DNA of 64,000 nt from positions 186,001-250,000 of the forward strand of contig NW_005179058.1 of the NCBI RefSeq assembly GCF_000350225.1. The letters run 5' to 3'. Each line of letters begins with the position of its first letter. The stretch's first letter is position 1. Both the position numbers and the translations under genes were made by a program. Under the pieces are notes generated by a model, which was not told the DNA's origin, did not search any database, and saw only the letters and a list, made by a program, of their open reading frames with translations. This document shows positions 41,881 through 52,403 of the stretch, in pieces. This DNA is from Chondrus crispus (taxonomy: Eukaryota > Rhodophyta > Florideophyceae > Gigartinales > Gigartinaceae).

Positions 41881-43929
41881 AGCTGCTGTCTTGAGTGCTT
41901 GCTTTAGGACCGGTGTCATCACGTCACCGCGCAGGCACAGATTCTTCATGTCCTCGAAATGCAAGTAGGAGTAACCATGAAGCCTTGATGCGAACCTATC
42001 AGCTATTTTTCCGTAGCTGAAACGCTTCTTCAAGTGATCCCTTCCCATGTCCGAGGACACAAACGAAGACACCGTCGTAAAGAATGTTCTAAAGGACACA
42101 GTCTTGGAAGGAACGACGAAGAGATACGTTCTGACTGCGTTTCGGTCTGCTGAAGAGGTCGGTTCCGTGTAGGTTTGGAAGCACAACTGTTTCGTTGAGA
42201 GACTTCTGAAGTTAGGAGGGATGACGAGGAGATGCTCGTGACCGAGCTGATATGACTGGTGGAGTATCTCATTTCCAACCAGCAAGACACCGCCACCTCT
42301 TGTGATGCAGAACGGTATCCGTACTTCTACGCCTGACAAGTCGGTAAGGGGCAGGTCCCATATCCCTAGTGTGAGTTGTGCATCACTACACTTTTCTTCA
42401 TAGCCGTGTAGGAATGGTTCACAGTCTAGAGGGCGAAGATGCAAAGGCATGTCCAATGCCGTGCATAATGCTGCGACTGAGGCGATACCACCCACGCTTC
42501 GTGGACATCCCGGGTCGACGATGGGATTGGGGTCCATGAATTGAGGGTGTATATCCGATGGGGCTCCGGGTTGAGTGATTAGGCTCATCTGCGGTGGCCA
42601 GTCCCCGGAGCCTCTGCGAAAAAACCGGGTCCAAAAGAACCGGCCGGTACCAGAACGATTGCCGCCCATGTCTAAACGTCGGGCTTTCTTCTTCCCGGTG
42701 AAAGCACTTGGTTCCTTGCGACAATTGTTACCACGATAGTGACCAGTCTCGCCGCAGTCAAAACAAGTCGCGTTGGCACTTTCTGAGGCACCCAAGGACC
42801 TGTTCGGTCTGTTGCGGAGGGGGGCGTTCTGAATGCCTTTTGCAGAGGGTCTCTGGAAAGAGGAAGCACTTGGATACTTGGAAGTGTCGCCGTCACCCCG
42901 ACGAGATGAAATTGGGACCCTTTCGGCACCAGGCTGGGAAGCAAGAAATGACCTAACCTTTCTATCAACCATGGCATGAACGTCGTTCATGGAAAACTGA
43001 GGTGAGTCCATGGATGATGTCTGAGTCAGATTACGGAGAACTATGACCGCATCATCTCAGTTTAGGCCGCAAGTTTTGTTCTGAGACAGGAAGTGATCAG
43101 CCACTGATGTCCTGTTTAGATTCACCTGCGGGTTGACCTTAAGGTCTTTCACGGTTCTGCCAAGTTGACAACAAAGACTGACGTTCTTGGAGCGGTAGTC
43201 CATTAGTTCCTTCTTGAATTCAGATGCCGACATTTCAGATTCACGAATTGTTGTATCCATATTCTGCAGTTGTTCACTAATCTTCTGAAGTTCTGCAAGA
43301 CTTTCCCTTGATACAAGCTCATTAGAGGCATTATTTTTCTCTGTTTCCTTGCTGCGCGCCTCTGCGTGAGAAATCAGCTGCAACTTGGCATTTGTCAAAG
43401 TTCCGTCTTCAAGCTTGGCGTTGTTAAGCAGAGTTATTGCTACCACCTCCCCAATTTGTGAGGTTGAGGACGCATTTGCATGCAAAAGGTGCTTTACAGC
43501 CAGGCCTCTAAACCTTGAAACGCAGGTCGAAAGTTTCTCGTTGCGATCTCTCCGGCAGGAGGTGACTTTCTGATAGGATGAAATCAATCAGGTGACCATG
43601 GAAATCGGAGGATCGGCGGCCACCAATTTCACAATTTGGACGGCTGTCTCAACTGGGTCTTCCATCTGTAGATAATCCACTTGTCCCTTTGACTGAGCCT
43701 CATCAACAATGGCTTTCTGAGCTTCCGGGAGTCCGCGATCGTAGAGAGTACGACCTAGTAGCTTAAACATTGTCTGGAAGGTTCGATCAGTTCCTTCATC
43801 GTGTGCTACTTTGAGTGAATCTACCCATTGACCAACTTTTTTGCTCCATGACTCTAGATCTCCGTCAGATGAGAAGACCGGAGGATCAAAGAAATCGGAT
43901 GCTTTTCCAGATTTTTCTCCTGGGCCCAT
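41880..43929 (-). pseudogene. Copia 1 gag and protease with in-frame stops
   Basis: The gag begins at an ATG (MGPGEKSGKASDFFDPPVFS) and stays in one frame through two TGA stops (43588 and 43057) to a zinc knuckle, CFDCGETGHYRGNNC. The knuckle has one residue too many before its last Cys. The protease follows with IVDPGCPRSVGGI, where the usual DSG is DPG. The frame is then lost near 41.88 kb before the integrase. A long helical segment (SRESLAELQKISEQLQNMDT) lies between the two stops. Confidence 0.8.
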
Positions 43930-43950
43930 AACTGTGGTGGGCAGGATGTA

Positions 43951-45599
43951 GAGCGAGGTGGGTAGCTCTGCTGGAATGCCCGTCGCGCGCAGCGGCGGAG
44001 GATATCTGGCGAAAAACGGGGGACGACGAGGGAGGAAACTGACGAAGGGAGGAGGAGCGCTCGTCAGGCCACGCGAGTGGCAAAGAGAGAAGGTAGCGGA
44101 TACCCCCGGGGAGTTAGACGCCCCCGGACTTGAGCCTTGTATTTAATCGCCCATGCGCCATCGGCGACCTAAATACAGCACAATGTAAATTTGATGTTTT
44201 CGGGGCTACCCGCCGTCGGTAGATTTTTGCTTACAATAACTGCACCGTGTGCTCTGCTGAAACGCTAAAGCATGTGGGTCTATTATGTTTACATGGAGCT
44301 TGATGCCGAGGTAGGATACGGTATGATTACAGTGTGGTTCACGTTGTGCTGCAGCACCTCGCCAAACCTGTGATCTATACGGTATACTGTATATACAGGG
44401 TCCCTTGAGTTGACTTGCAAGACATCTCATGAAGATGAAGTGGCGCATGACTAAGCTGTATGCATGCGGCGACTTACGATATGTGCGTATACTGTACCTT
44501 TTGGAAGCACTCCTATTCTCCCGCTGATAACCTCCAGTATTTAAGTGCATTGAATCAGGCAGGAAGAGCGAGAAAAGGCCCAAAAGGCTCAACCATTACT
44601 GTTAATGTGCTGTATGACCTCTTGAGATTTAGAAAACACTCCTAGAGAGAGAGCGCTTTACAAACGATGACCCCTGCTTCCCATGACTCAACTGTCGAAC
44701 TGGGGAAGAAGCTTGCGGCCGCAAACATGGGCCAAAGCTCACTGTCTTCAGCTCCATTCTAGTGAAGGTCAAGTGCTTAAAATGTGCTTTCACCACTTGC
44801 CGAACTTTGGGCGCCGAAAAGGATTGCGCACTTCTGCCCATTGAAAGGAGATATGGTCGCAGTTTCGACCAAATCTTCTGGTTTCGCCATACAGCAGGCA
44901 GGAAAAATCAAGAAGCGTTCTTCCGCGTACAACAGTGTCAGCGCGCAACAAGTAAGACTCATACCTGGAAAGTTATTCTCATGGCAGCGTGTCAGCATTA
45001 AACTCAAACGTCTAATGGGGCTGCAATGTTGGACTTCGCTTTGCGTGTAGTGGAGGGCCAGAGTAGTAGACCAATGGAGAGCAGCTATCTGGCACCCGAG
45101 AACTCGACCTGTACTTAGTTTTGGAACGAGGAGCGACCTCCCCCAAATCACCTGTCTGCCGCAAACCCTGCCTCCGTTTCATTTTAATAAAAATAGTTGC
45201 TGTAAGTTTATAAGCCACGACTTCACCTCTTTGCATAGGGAATTGGGGAACTTGGGCAAGAGAGAGGGAATGTCCATCGCCCTCAGAGGGAAACGTTTGT
45301 TGCACAGCGAAGCATGACAATATCCATAGTACCTCCCACTCGCGAGAACGGACGCGTTTATAAATTGGTTAGAAGGGTTATGGATCATCACATACGAACA
45401 CAGAGCACGAGGTGCATGTGTTCATTATAAGTCTAGTGCCTAGGTGATAAGTGACGTCAGATGAGGTGATTCTCAACCTAAAAATTATGATAGCTGATAC
45501 TTCTTTTCGCAACAGTTCTTTCTTCTGCGCGTCCTACAGTTGAGTTACGAAGTCCGGCGGACCAGAAATGTTCATTTGCCAAGGTGATTTTTCGAGATA
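43951..45599. other. Spacer between the two copia elements
   Basis: 1.6 kb with no supported gene. The left part (to about 44160) is GC-rich and, read on the minus strand, has a TATA-like GATTAAATACAAGG about 200 bases before the copia 1 gag ATG, so it may contain that element's leader or LTR. Near 45431-45467 there is a degenerate copy of the CTAG / CTCAT-type repeat ends. Confidence 0.45.
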
Positions 45600-45604
45600 A
45601 GTTG
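45600..45604. repeat. Left target duplication of copia 2
   Basis: AGTTG directly before the left LTR, repeated at 50731-50735 directly after the right LTR. Confidence 0.92.
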
Positions 45605-46029
45605 TGATAAAACTCACGCAGTGGTCGTTGTCGTGGTTTATTCCTTTTTGCGTTCTGTATCCACTCTACTCTAGAGCGGCGGTCTTGTGCACCTAAATAC
45701 ACAAGACCGTCGCGACTCTACAGTCCTTGTACTGATGACTCCAGTAGCTCTGAAACGGTCAGTCCACTTGATGATCCTCCATTTGCATTCCAAAAGCGAC
45801 AAGCGTGCTGCGGCATTATCGGATAAGGTGTCTCTTGCATTTGGTGAGGTCTACGTAGACGCAAATGCAGACGACCGCGGAGGATCTAGTTTGGAAGCAC
45901 CCCAATTTTCAGTCTGTTTTTCAAGGATTCCAAATCTGGGTCCGATTTTCAGAACCATATTTTCCCATCGGTCCAGTACAGTGGAGGCCAATATGCAGAT
46001 CGAGGTTGATTTCGGACTTGTCTTCAACA
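45605..46029 (-). repeat. 3' LTR of copia 2
   Basis: Starts TGATAAAACTCACGCAG and ends CTTCAACA on the plus strand; TG...CA ends. It contains a local inverted repeat, GCGGTCTTGTG...CACAAGACCGTCG, around 45677-45712. Confidence 0.95.
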
Positions 46030-46042
46030 CTCCCCCTCAACC
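46030..46042 (-). other. Polypurine tract of copia 2
   Basis: GGTTGAGGGGGAG on the minus strand, touching the 3' LTR; the expected primer for plus-strand DNA synthesis. Confidence 0.85.
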
Positions 46043-46052
46043 TTGCATCACA

Positions 46053-47931
46053 CTATTGCTCTACGACCTGTTCAAGACTCATACCTAGCTTGTCGATCAT
46101 TTCCTTGTGAGTAGCGACCGGTAGTATCTTTGTCAGTATATCGGACGTGTTGTGAGAGGTTGGAATGTAGTTGAGCACAATGCTGTCATTTCTAACCTTC
46201 TCCTTCGAGAAGAAATACTTGACGGCGATGTGCTTGGACCTTTCGTTCACCACGTCGTTGTAAGCGAGGTTCATGGCACCTTCGTTGTCCCCAAATATTA
46301 CTGTAGCTGGTAGGGTAGTGTTGGACGGAAAGCATTCTCTGAACAAACGACGAAGCCACCCTGCCTCCCGCGCTGCGTACGACATCGCCACAACCTCCGC
46401 TTCCAAGGTCGACTGGGCGGTGCTCTCCTGACGTTTGCTTCTCCAGCTGATGGATCCGCCAGCAAACTTGAACACGAATCCACTAACGCTGCGCCGTGTC
46501 TCCTTGTCAGCAGCGAAGTCGGAATCGGTGTATCCATGTAGTCCTGCCTTGTCATCCGATTTGAACTTGATGCCTAGAGTCTTAGTCCACGAAAGATACC
46601 GTAGACGCGCTTTGCTGCTTTCCAGTGCTGGCGGGAAGGACTCTCCAAAAACCTTGAGAGGAAACTTGTGGAGAACGCGATGTCAGGTCGCGTAGTATTT
46701 ACCAAATACAGTAGCGACCCTACAAGTTGGCGATACGGTTTCTGTTCCATTCCCTCAGTGCGAGAATCTTGTTTTGGATGTACTGTACTCAACACAGTTC
46801 CGGGAGCGAGGGGGTTAGAGACACTCCTGCAAGTCGTCATGTTGAAAGTTTCAAGCATGTGCGAAATCATAGCCGCACTGTGGATATGGGTCTCCCCCTT
46901 TTCACTGTAGCGGTCATTGACGATACCGAGAAACTTCGTCACTTTTTTTCTATGCGAATTGCGGAGCGGTGGCCAATAATCTCAGCCACCTCTCTTAAAA
47001 CATCCATGCTCTGTCCGGCGAGTAGCATATCATCAACGTAGACTAGAATGAATATTTTGCCTCCCTTGAACACTAGCATGTACAGACTCTTGTCTGCCTC
47101 CGACTGAAAACAGCCAATTGACTTTAAAAAGGCGTCACAAGGCATGTGCCATGCTCTCGAGGCTTGTTCCAAACCATAAATAGCTCGAAAAAGACGGTAG
47201 ACAAAGTCTGGATGATCTGGGTTACGGTAGCCAATGGGTTGTTCCATATAGATCTCCTCCTTTAGTTCCCCGTTTAAGAAAGCCGCCTTGACATTCAACT
47301 GTAACAGCTCGAGTTGCTCTTGGGTTGCCATTGCGAGAATGAATCGTACTGTACTGTACTTAGCAACTGGGGAGAACACCTCGTCGTAATCGATCCCATA
47401 GCGCTGCGTGAATCCTTTCGCGACTAGTCAAGCGCGCTGCCGAGTAACACGTTGCTGAGCATCAGTCTTATTGAGGGAAACCCACTTAGACCTTACTGCT
47501 TTCTTCCCAGGGGGTAGCGGTACAAGTTTCCATGTGTTCTTATTTAGCTGTGAGATTTCCTCATCCATTGCTGCTTTCCATTTATCACTTTCGGAGCACT
47601 CCACCGCCTGCTTGTATGTAAGCGGGACATGGGGATCTTCATTGCCCATGTGATGTACGAGAGCAAGAACTATGGCGGAGTCTTCCGGCGAGTACTTGCG
47701 TGGGGTTCGTACTGTACGGCTGGAGCGGCGCAAATTTGGGACGTGCGTCAGGTCCATTGTGGACTCATGCGGTACTGTATCGGTAGTAGTAGGTGTTGGT
47801 ACTGGGTTTGATACAGGTGGTATAAGCTGTGGTTTGTCCGAGTCAAGCATCTCTTCAATGTCACAATGTTGCTCGGCAGGACTTGTCCGCATCTGGGAGT
47901 ATAGTAGATTTGGTTTCATCGAATTGCACAT
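46053..47931 (-). pseudogene. Copia 2 reverse transcriptase and RNase H (frameshifted)
   Basis: RT motifs: WKAAMDEEISQLNKNTWKLV, VAKGFTQRYGIDYDEVFSPV, LLQLNVKAAFLNGELKEEIY and the active site ILVYVDDMLLAG, intact. RNase H: SKRQESTAQSTLEAEVVAMS, then GDNEGAMNLAYN and the end motif HIAVKYFFSKEKV. A TGA replaces the conserved Arg in KARLVAKGF (47428). The frame changes at a run of seven T near 46943-46949, and again near 46.5 kb. The stop at 46053 is 11 bases before the polypurine tract. Confidence 0.9.
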
Positions 47932-49450
47932 CTCTGGAGATGACTACTGCATGGCGTTGCGGTAGAAATATCCCGTACCCATTACCACCTCCAACGCCGA
48001 CACAGTATCCACTGTCTGCTCGACGTTCGAACTTTCCTCGTCGTTTTTCTTTGGAGATGTGGGCATATGCCTTGCTTCCAAATTTCCGAATGTGTGCGGG
48101 GTGAGGCTTCTGACCAGTGATACACTCAAAAGGCGTCATGTCCTTGCAGTGCGCGGCAGATGTGAATATGCGATTGCGAAGATAGTTTGACAAGTTTACG
48201 GCTTCTGCCCACAGCCGATTCTTGCGAGAAAACTCTTCTGCAGCCATCATCATCGTGCGAGACATGTCGAGAAGGGTCCTGTTTAGTCTTTCAGCTTTGC
48301 CGTTAGACTCCAGCGAGTACGGGGCAGTGAACTCCTGCTTAATGCCACGGTTGGATAACCATTGCTTTAAGTTTTGAGATATGAATTCGGTTCCGTTGTC
48401 CGACCGTACCCGCCTAACCAATGACGTGCGACAGCTCCCATTCACCAACTTCTCCAGTTCCATTATCATTAACTTCAGTGCTGCTCCTGCTTCTGTCTTA
48501 GATTTGAGAAATCTTATTAGCGAGAACGCAGATGCGTCGTCGTACAGGGGCATAAAGTAGCGGCACCCGCCAAGCGAAGCAGTCCTGAAGGGACCTACCA
48601 GGTCCGTGTGCACGAGATCGAGCGGCTTCGTGGTCTTGCGGGACTCTTTACGCAATGGTCGAGGCGCTTTAGTCGACTTCGAAAGTCTACAGGACTCACA
48701 GTTGGGCAAATCCTTCACGTCTTGTAGCTGTAAACCACGTACGAGGGAAAGGGACTTCTTCATTGTCCAAGCACTGGCATGATCGAGTCTTTCGTGCCAC
48801 TCCTCTCGGGAGACTGCTAATGTAGAGTCAGAGACCTTTAAAGTCGGTTTCAGTACCGCCTCATACAGTCCTGCTGTACTGCTTTCAATTCCGTGCAGAT
48901 ACTCCACTTTCCCGTCCCTCGTACTCACTTGACACATACCATCTCCATTGCTGTCGGAGTCAAACGTGGTCTTCAGCTTAGCCTTCCTCATCTTGCTAAC
49001 AGAGATGAGGTTACACAAGGGTTTTGGGACACACAACACCTCAGTGAAACGTACTGTAGTCGTGGTACCGCGTACTGTAGTCGTACACACAACTGCTCCC
49101 GTACCAATAACTTCTGCGGGATTTCCAGTACCGACTGACACACGACGTCTTCTCGTTGATTTAGTGAGTGTCTCAAATAGTGCAGTGTCGTTGCACATGT
49201 GTGCAGAGGCCCCGGAGTCGATGTACCACTTCTCGCGTAGCGTCCCAGACAGATTGGTCTTGGTATGGTCTTTAGTAGTTGCTAGCGAGATGTCCACATA
49301 GGCGCTGCCACCCTCACTTGGTTGTTTGTGATGGTAGCTCTTCCTGCGGGGCATCTGATTTCGCGGTTGACCGCGGTTCCGGCGCCTGTCAATGCGCTTT
49401 TTCGCAAGCTGGGGCCTGTAGCTCGGTCTATCAGGATTGAAGAAACAATC
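47861..49450 (-). pseudogene. Copia 2 protease and integrase
   Basis: Protease: KWYIDSGASAHMCND with the catalytic DSG. The pre-integrase zinc motif is HERLDHASAWTM...CESCRLSK. Integrase core: LDLVHTDLVGPFRTASLGG, RRVRSDNGTEFISQ and PYSLESNGKAERLNRTLLDM (the D, D and E are all present). This block is one clean frame but is separated from gag by a stop at 49451 and from the RT by a frame change near 47.9 kb. Confidence 0.9.
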
Positions 49451-50123
49451 CTAATTTCTGTGTTCGATCTTCCTACAGAATTCGAATGTCAGTTCCCTGG
49501 TGGTTAGCGCGGTAGTGAGGGTAGCAGCGCCGGAGAGGGGTTCCACTTCATGTTCCACTTCACATGCAACCAGATAGGGCAAAGCATCATGATAGCCTTT
49601 TCCAGTAGCCTTAATCACGCCTGCAGGAATGGCGAAGTGCTCATTAAGGCCCCTTAGTAGTGCTCGCTTCTTCTCTGATTCGGTTAGAGAGACCAATAGC
49701 CGCTAGCTTGTTCTCGAACTCGTTGAGTCGGTTCGAGAATTGAAGCACCTTCTCACCAGATTCCATGCGAGCATTCTGATACTGGCTTAGATAGGCATTC
49801 GCACGAGCCTCAGAGGCAGTAGAGAACATTTTGTAAAGTGTTGTCCATACTTTGCTGTCGTCACGGAGCGTGATAACTGAAGCGCTGATAGAGTCATCGA
49901 TAGTTGGAACGATGGTCGTGAGCGCGAGGTCCTTCCTCCTCTCATACTTTGCAAGCTCGCCTTCTTCAGTCGGTGGACGTTCCGTCCCTAATACGATGTT
50001 CCAAAGTCCCTTTGCGCGAAGGATAAACTCCATTTTGTGCGCCCAGAGGTAGTAGTTCTCTGAAGTAAGTGGGGAGATTCGATAGCTTGACGTGTCGACG
50101 GTGCCTTCTCTGACGGAGTCCAT
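49451..50123 (-). pseudogene. Copia 2 gag with degenerate zinc knuckle
   Basis: ATG at 50123 (MDSVREGTVDTSSYRI). It has the copia gag fold: LTSENYYLWAHKMEFILRAK, then KVWTTLYKMFSTASEARANA. The frame shifts near 49.69 kb. The nucleocapsid knuckle can be read as F-E-F-C-R-K-I-E-H-R-N-stop-D-C, so the first Cys is Phe and a TAG lies inside the knuckle at 49451-49453. Confidence 0.85.
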
Positions 50124-50284
50124 GATGCCTTCTGTTCTCGACGGGTGTCGGAGCAATGCTCGACAATAGCCGGGAGGGTCCTAGGACAAGTCCGATGTAG
50201 CTGGATGATGGAGGGCGTCGCCTGATACAGTAGACTTTGTGATTTCGAGGCTGGTATTGTGACAGATTCACAAATGCGCAATTA

Positions 50285-50304
50285 GCGTCCTGGGCTGCAT
50301 AACC
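50285..50304 (-). other. Primer-binding site of copia 2 (half-tRNA type)
   Basis: Directly inside the 5' LTR the minus strand reads GGTTATGCAGCCCAGGACGC. This does not start with the TGG that pairs with a tRNA 3' end. It closely matches the complement of the anticodon arm of initiator tRNA-Met (usual form GGTTATGGGCCCAGCACGC). Drosophila copia and yeast Ty5 prime from such an internal site. The match was made from memory of the tRNA. Confidence 0.65.
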
Positions 50305-50730
50305 TGATAAAACTCACGCAGTGGTTGTTGTCGTGGTTTATTCCTTTTTGCGTTCTGTATCCACTCTACTCCAGAGCGGCGGTCTTGTGCACCTAAATAC
50401 ACAAGACCGTCGCGACTCTACAGTCCGTGTACTGATGACTCCAGTAGCTCTGAAACGGTCAGTCCACTTGATGATCCTCCATTTGCATTCCAAAAGCGAC
50501 AAGCGTGCTGCGGCATTATCGGATGGGGTGTCTCTTGCATTTGGTGAGGTCTACGTAGACGCAAATGCAGACGACCGCGGAGGATCTAGTTTGGAAGCAC
50601 CCCAATTTTCAGTCTGTTTTTCAAGGATTCCAAATTTGGGTCCGATTTTTCAGAACCATATTTTCCCATCGGTCTAGTACAGTGGAGGCCAATATGCAGA
50701 TCGAGGTTGATTTCGGACTTGTCTTCAACA
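50305..50730 (-). repeat. 5' LTR of copia 2
   Basis: Same sequence as 45605-46029 apart from about seven substitutions and one extra T; TG...CA ends. Confidence 0.95.
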
Positions 50731-50735
50731 AGTTG
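50731..50735. repeat. Right target duplication of copia 2
   Basis: AGTTG, identical to 45600-45604. Confidence 0.92.
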
Positions 50736-50976
50736 CATTCAGTCGATCAACTGCTTTCTAATAACTTTCGTCTCTAATAAAGTGAAGAGTATCGTTGGTT
50801 TACTATTGGTCCGAGCACATCCGCCCGTAGGAGTACAAAATGAATGCTAGAATGCTAAACCAAGGGCGCAAGAGTATTCACGGGATCTGGTAGAAAATGA
50901 TGTATCAAGGAAAGAGGAAGAGACATGTGAGGACCCGGAAGAGCGAGCGGAAAAGGGCGGAACGGGGATGGGAGGG

Positions 50977-51144
50977 AAAGAGAAATAGACATCCGGATCG
51001 AGGGAGGTCGTCCGGGCAGAGCTGGTGGTGGTGTTCTAATAAAGACAGCGACGCTCGGCATGCTGACAGAGATTGTCAGCAGCTTGATACTTTCTGGGGG
51101 TTCTTCAACCGCATACACGAAACGTATACACGGACGCGAAGATG
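50977..51144 (+). repeat. Left direct repeat of DIRS element 2
   Basis: Similar along its length to 55013-55180 in the same orientation, with scattered mismatches. It includes CTGACAGAGATTGTCAG, a small inverted repeat, also kept (as CTGACAGATATTGTCAG) in the right copy. Confidence 0.85.
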
Positions 51145-51165
51145 TCAAAAGAAAACGGAGAGGCC

Positions 51166-52403
51166 TCAGGCGTCAGTACACATGTGGGCAAAGAACCACT
51201 TCGACAGGGCGGTCAACTGAATGCGACTGTCAAAATAGGTCGAGAACATGCCATCAGAAGCCCAGTCAAGGCGCTGCATTATCCACACTTGGGTAAATTG
51301 TAGGTTCACCAACTCGTTCACACCCCCGATACGGGGACTGTGCGAGCCGTAGTAAAAGCCAGGCGGCGCAGAAGCAGAGACAAGCTGAAAAGCGCGGGTA
51401 GCAGCGTCCGAAAGACGTGCCCACGCAACCGCTGATTATGGCGTAGGTTAAACAGCCCCGGCGAGGCCGGACGCCGGGAGATCCAACGCCGGATTAGTGA
51501 TGGCGGACCGGAATCAGTCTCCCAAGCGTGATTTTGGGGGTCGTGCAGTATCAATGGGCGGCGAAGGGACTTCCCTTTGCGATGCGGGGGCTTCGATGAA
51601 ATTCCGTCCGCGTTCACGGTGACGTCATCAGGGGCCAGGTGTGCCATTGTGACAGCGCGACATTGAAAAATAAAAGAGAAACTGACCATGCTGCAGGCCC
51701 AAATACCCTCCAAATCAGTGCTTTGAAGACCATACTCGAGTACCCTCTTCATCATGTCTGCCCCGCATCCGATCTTGATCAACTGTTCCGATCCGGCTTG
51801 ATCGGCCTTGTTGATGTAAGCCTGTAATAGGTCTCTGACAGTTGGAGTGAGCGTGGGGGATGCAAAGCCATGATTGATGTGATATCGAGACACCGCTGAC
51901 ACGTATTGAGGAGCCGATGCCGCACTGACTCGGCCTTCAAGTGACAGGTATCCAATAAACGCCAGCACGTCCCCTTCCTCCGCCGGAAGCGGGTCCCGTC
52001 CCTCCTCATCGCAGAAAGATAGCCACTTGCGGATCTGGCTTGACCGGTTGCCCCACGTCCGCTCCCTCCAACCGAACTCGGCGAGCAACGACGCTGCCAC
52101 CTCTGCCCCTCCTGTAGCGGTGTCAGTCCCGGCACGCGACAGCACCGAAGCCACGATCCCGGCCTTCCAGTCCCTCTCTACGCGATCTCCGCGACGACCA
52201 CTGACCATCCCTCGTTCTTGCCTTCTCCTTCCAGCAGCGGTCCGTCGTCCCCGAGATGTAGCTCCACCATGCGCGAGCTCAAGCTTTGCAAGCGCGCGTA
52301 CCAAGCTTGTGCTGGCCACCTCGGCGCAACCAACACCGCCTTCCCATCCTCTGCCGCGATCTTCCGAACAACAACCGGAAGAAGATCGAATGGGGGGTTC
52401 CAA
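51166..52403 (-). pseudogene. Tyrosine recombinase of DIRS element 2 (one frameshift)
   Basis: The N-terminal domain (QIRKWLSFCDEEGRDPLPAE, APQYVSAVSRYHINHG) and the first catalytic Arg (SFIFQCRAVTMAHLAPDDV) are in the frame ending at 51318. The catalytic end is in the next frame from about 51.43 kb to 51166: FYYGSHSPRIGGVNELVN supplies the H-x-x-R pair and MFSTYFDSRI the nucleophilic Tyr. All four catalytic positions are therefore preserved, and one frameshift separates them. The ORF start overlaps the end of the RNase H, as is normal in DIRS elements. Confidence 0.8.

Larger units (their letters stand above)
38700..43950 (-). mobile_element. Copia-type LTR retrotransposon 1, truncated at its 3' end
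   Basis: On the minus strand: gag (from ATG 43929), zinc knuckle and protease, integrase, reverse transcriptase, and the first part of RNase H, which stops at the junction with DIRS element 1. The order INT before RT defines Ty1/copia. The remaining RNase H and the 3' LTR are missing, and I could not delimit a 5' LTR to the right of 43.95 kb. The integrase-RT interval is split by a solo LTR of another family. Several in-frame stops make it inactive. Confidence 0.85.
45605..50730 (-). mobile_element. Complete copia-type LTR retrotransposon 2 (5,126 bp)
   Basis: Two direct LTRs (45605-46029 and 50305-50730) bound a minus-strand gag-protease-integrase-RT-RNase H interior, with AGTTG duplications outside. 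By eye the LTRs differ at about seven bases and one single-base gap over 425, so insertion was recent. Despite this the coding region holds several frameshifts and stops, so this copy cannot move by itself unless some are sequence errors. Confidence 0.95.
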
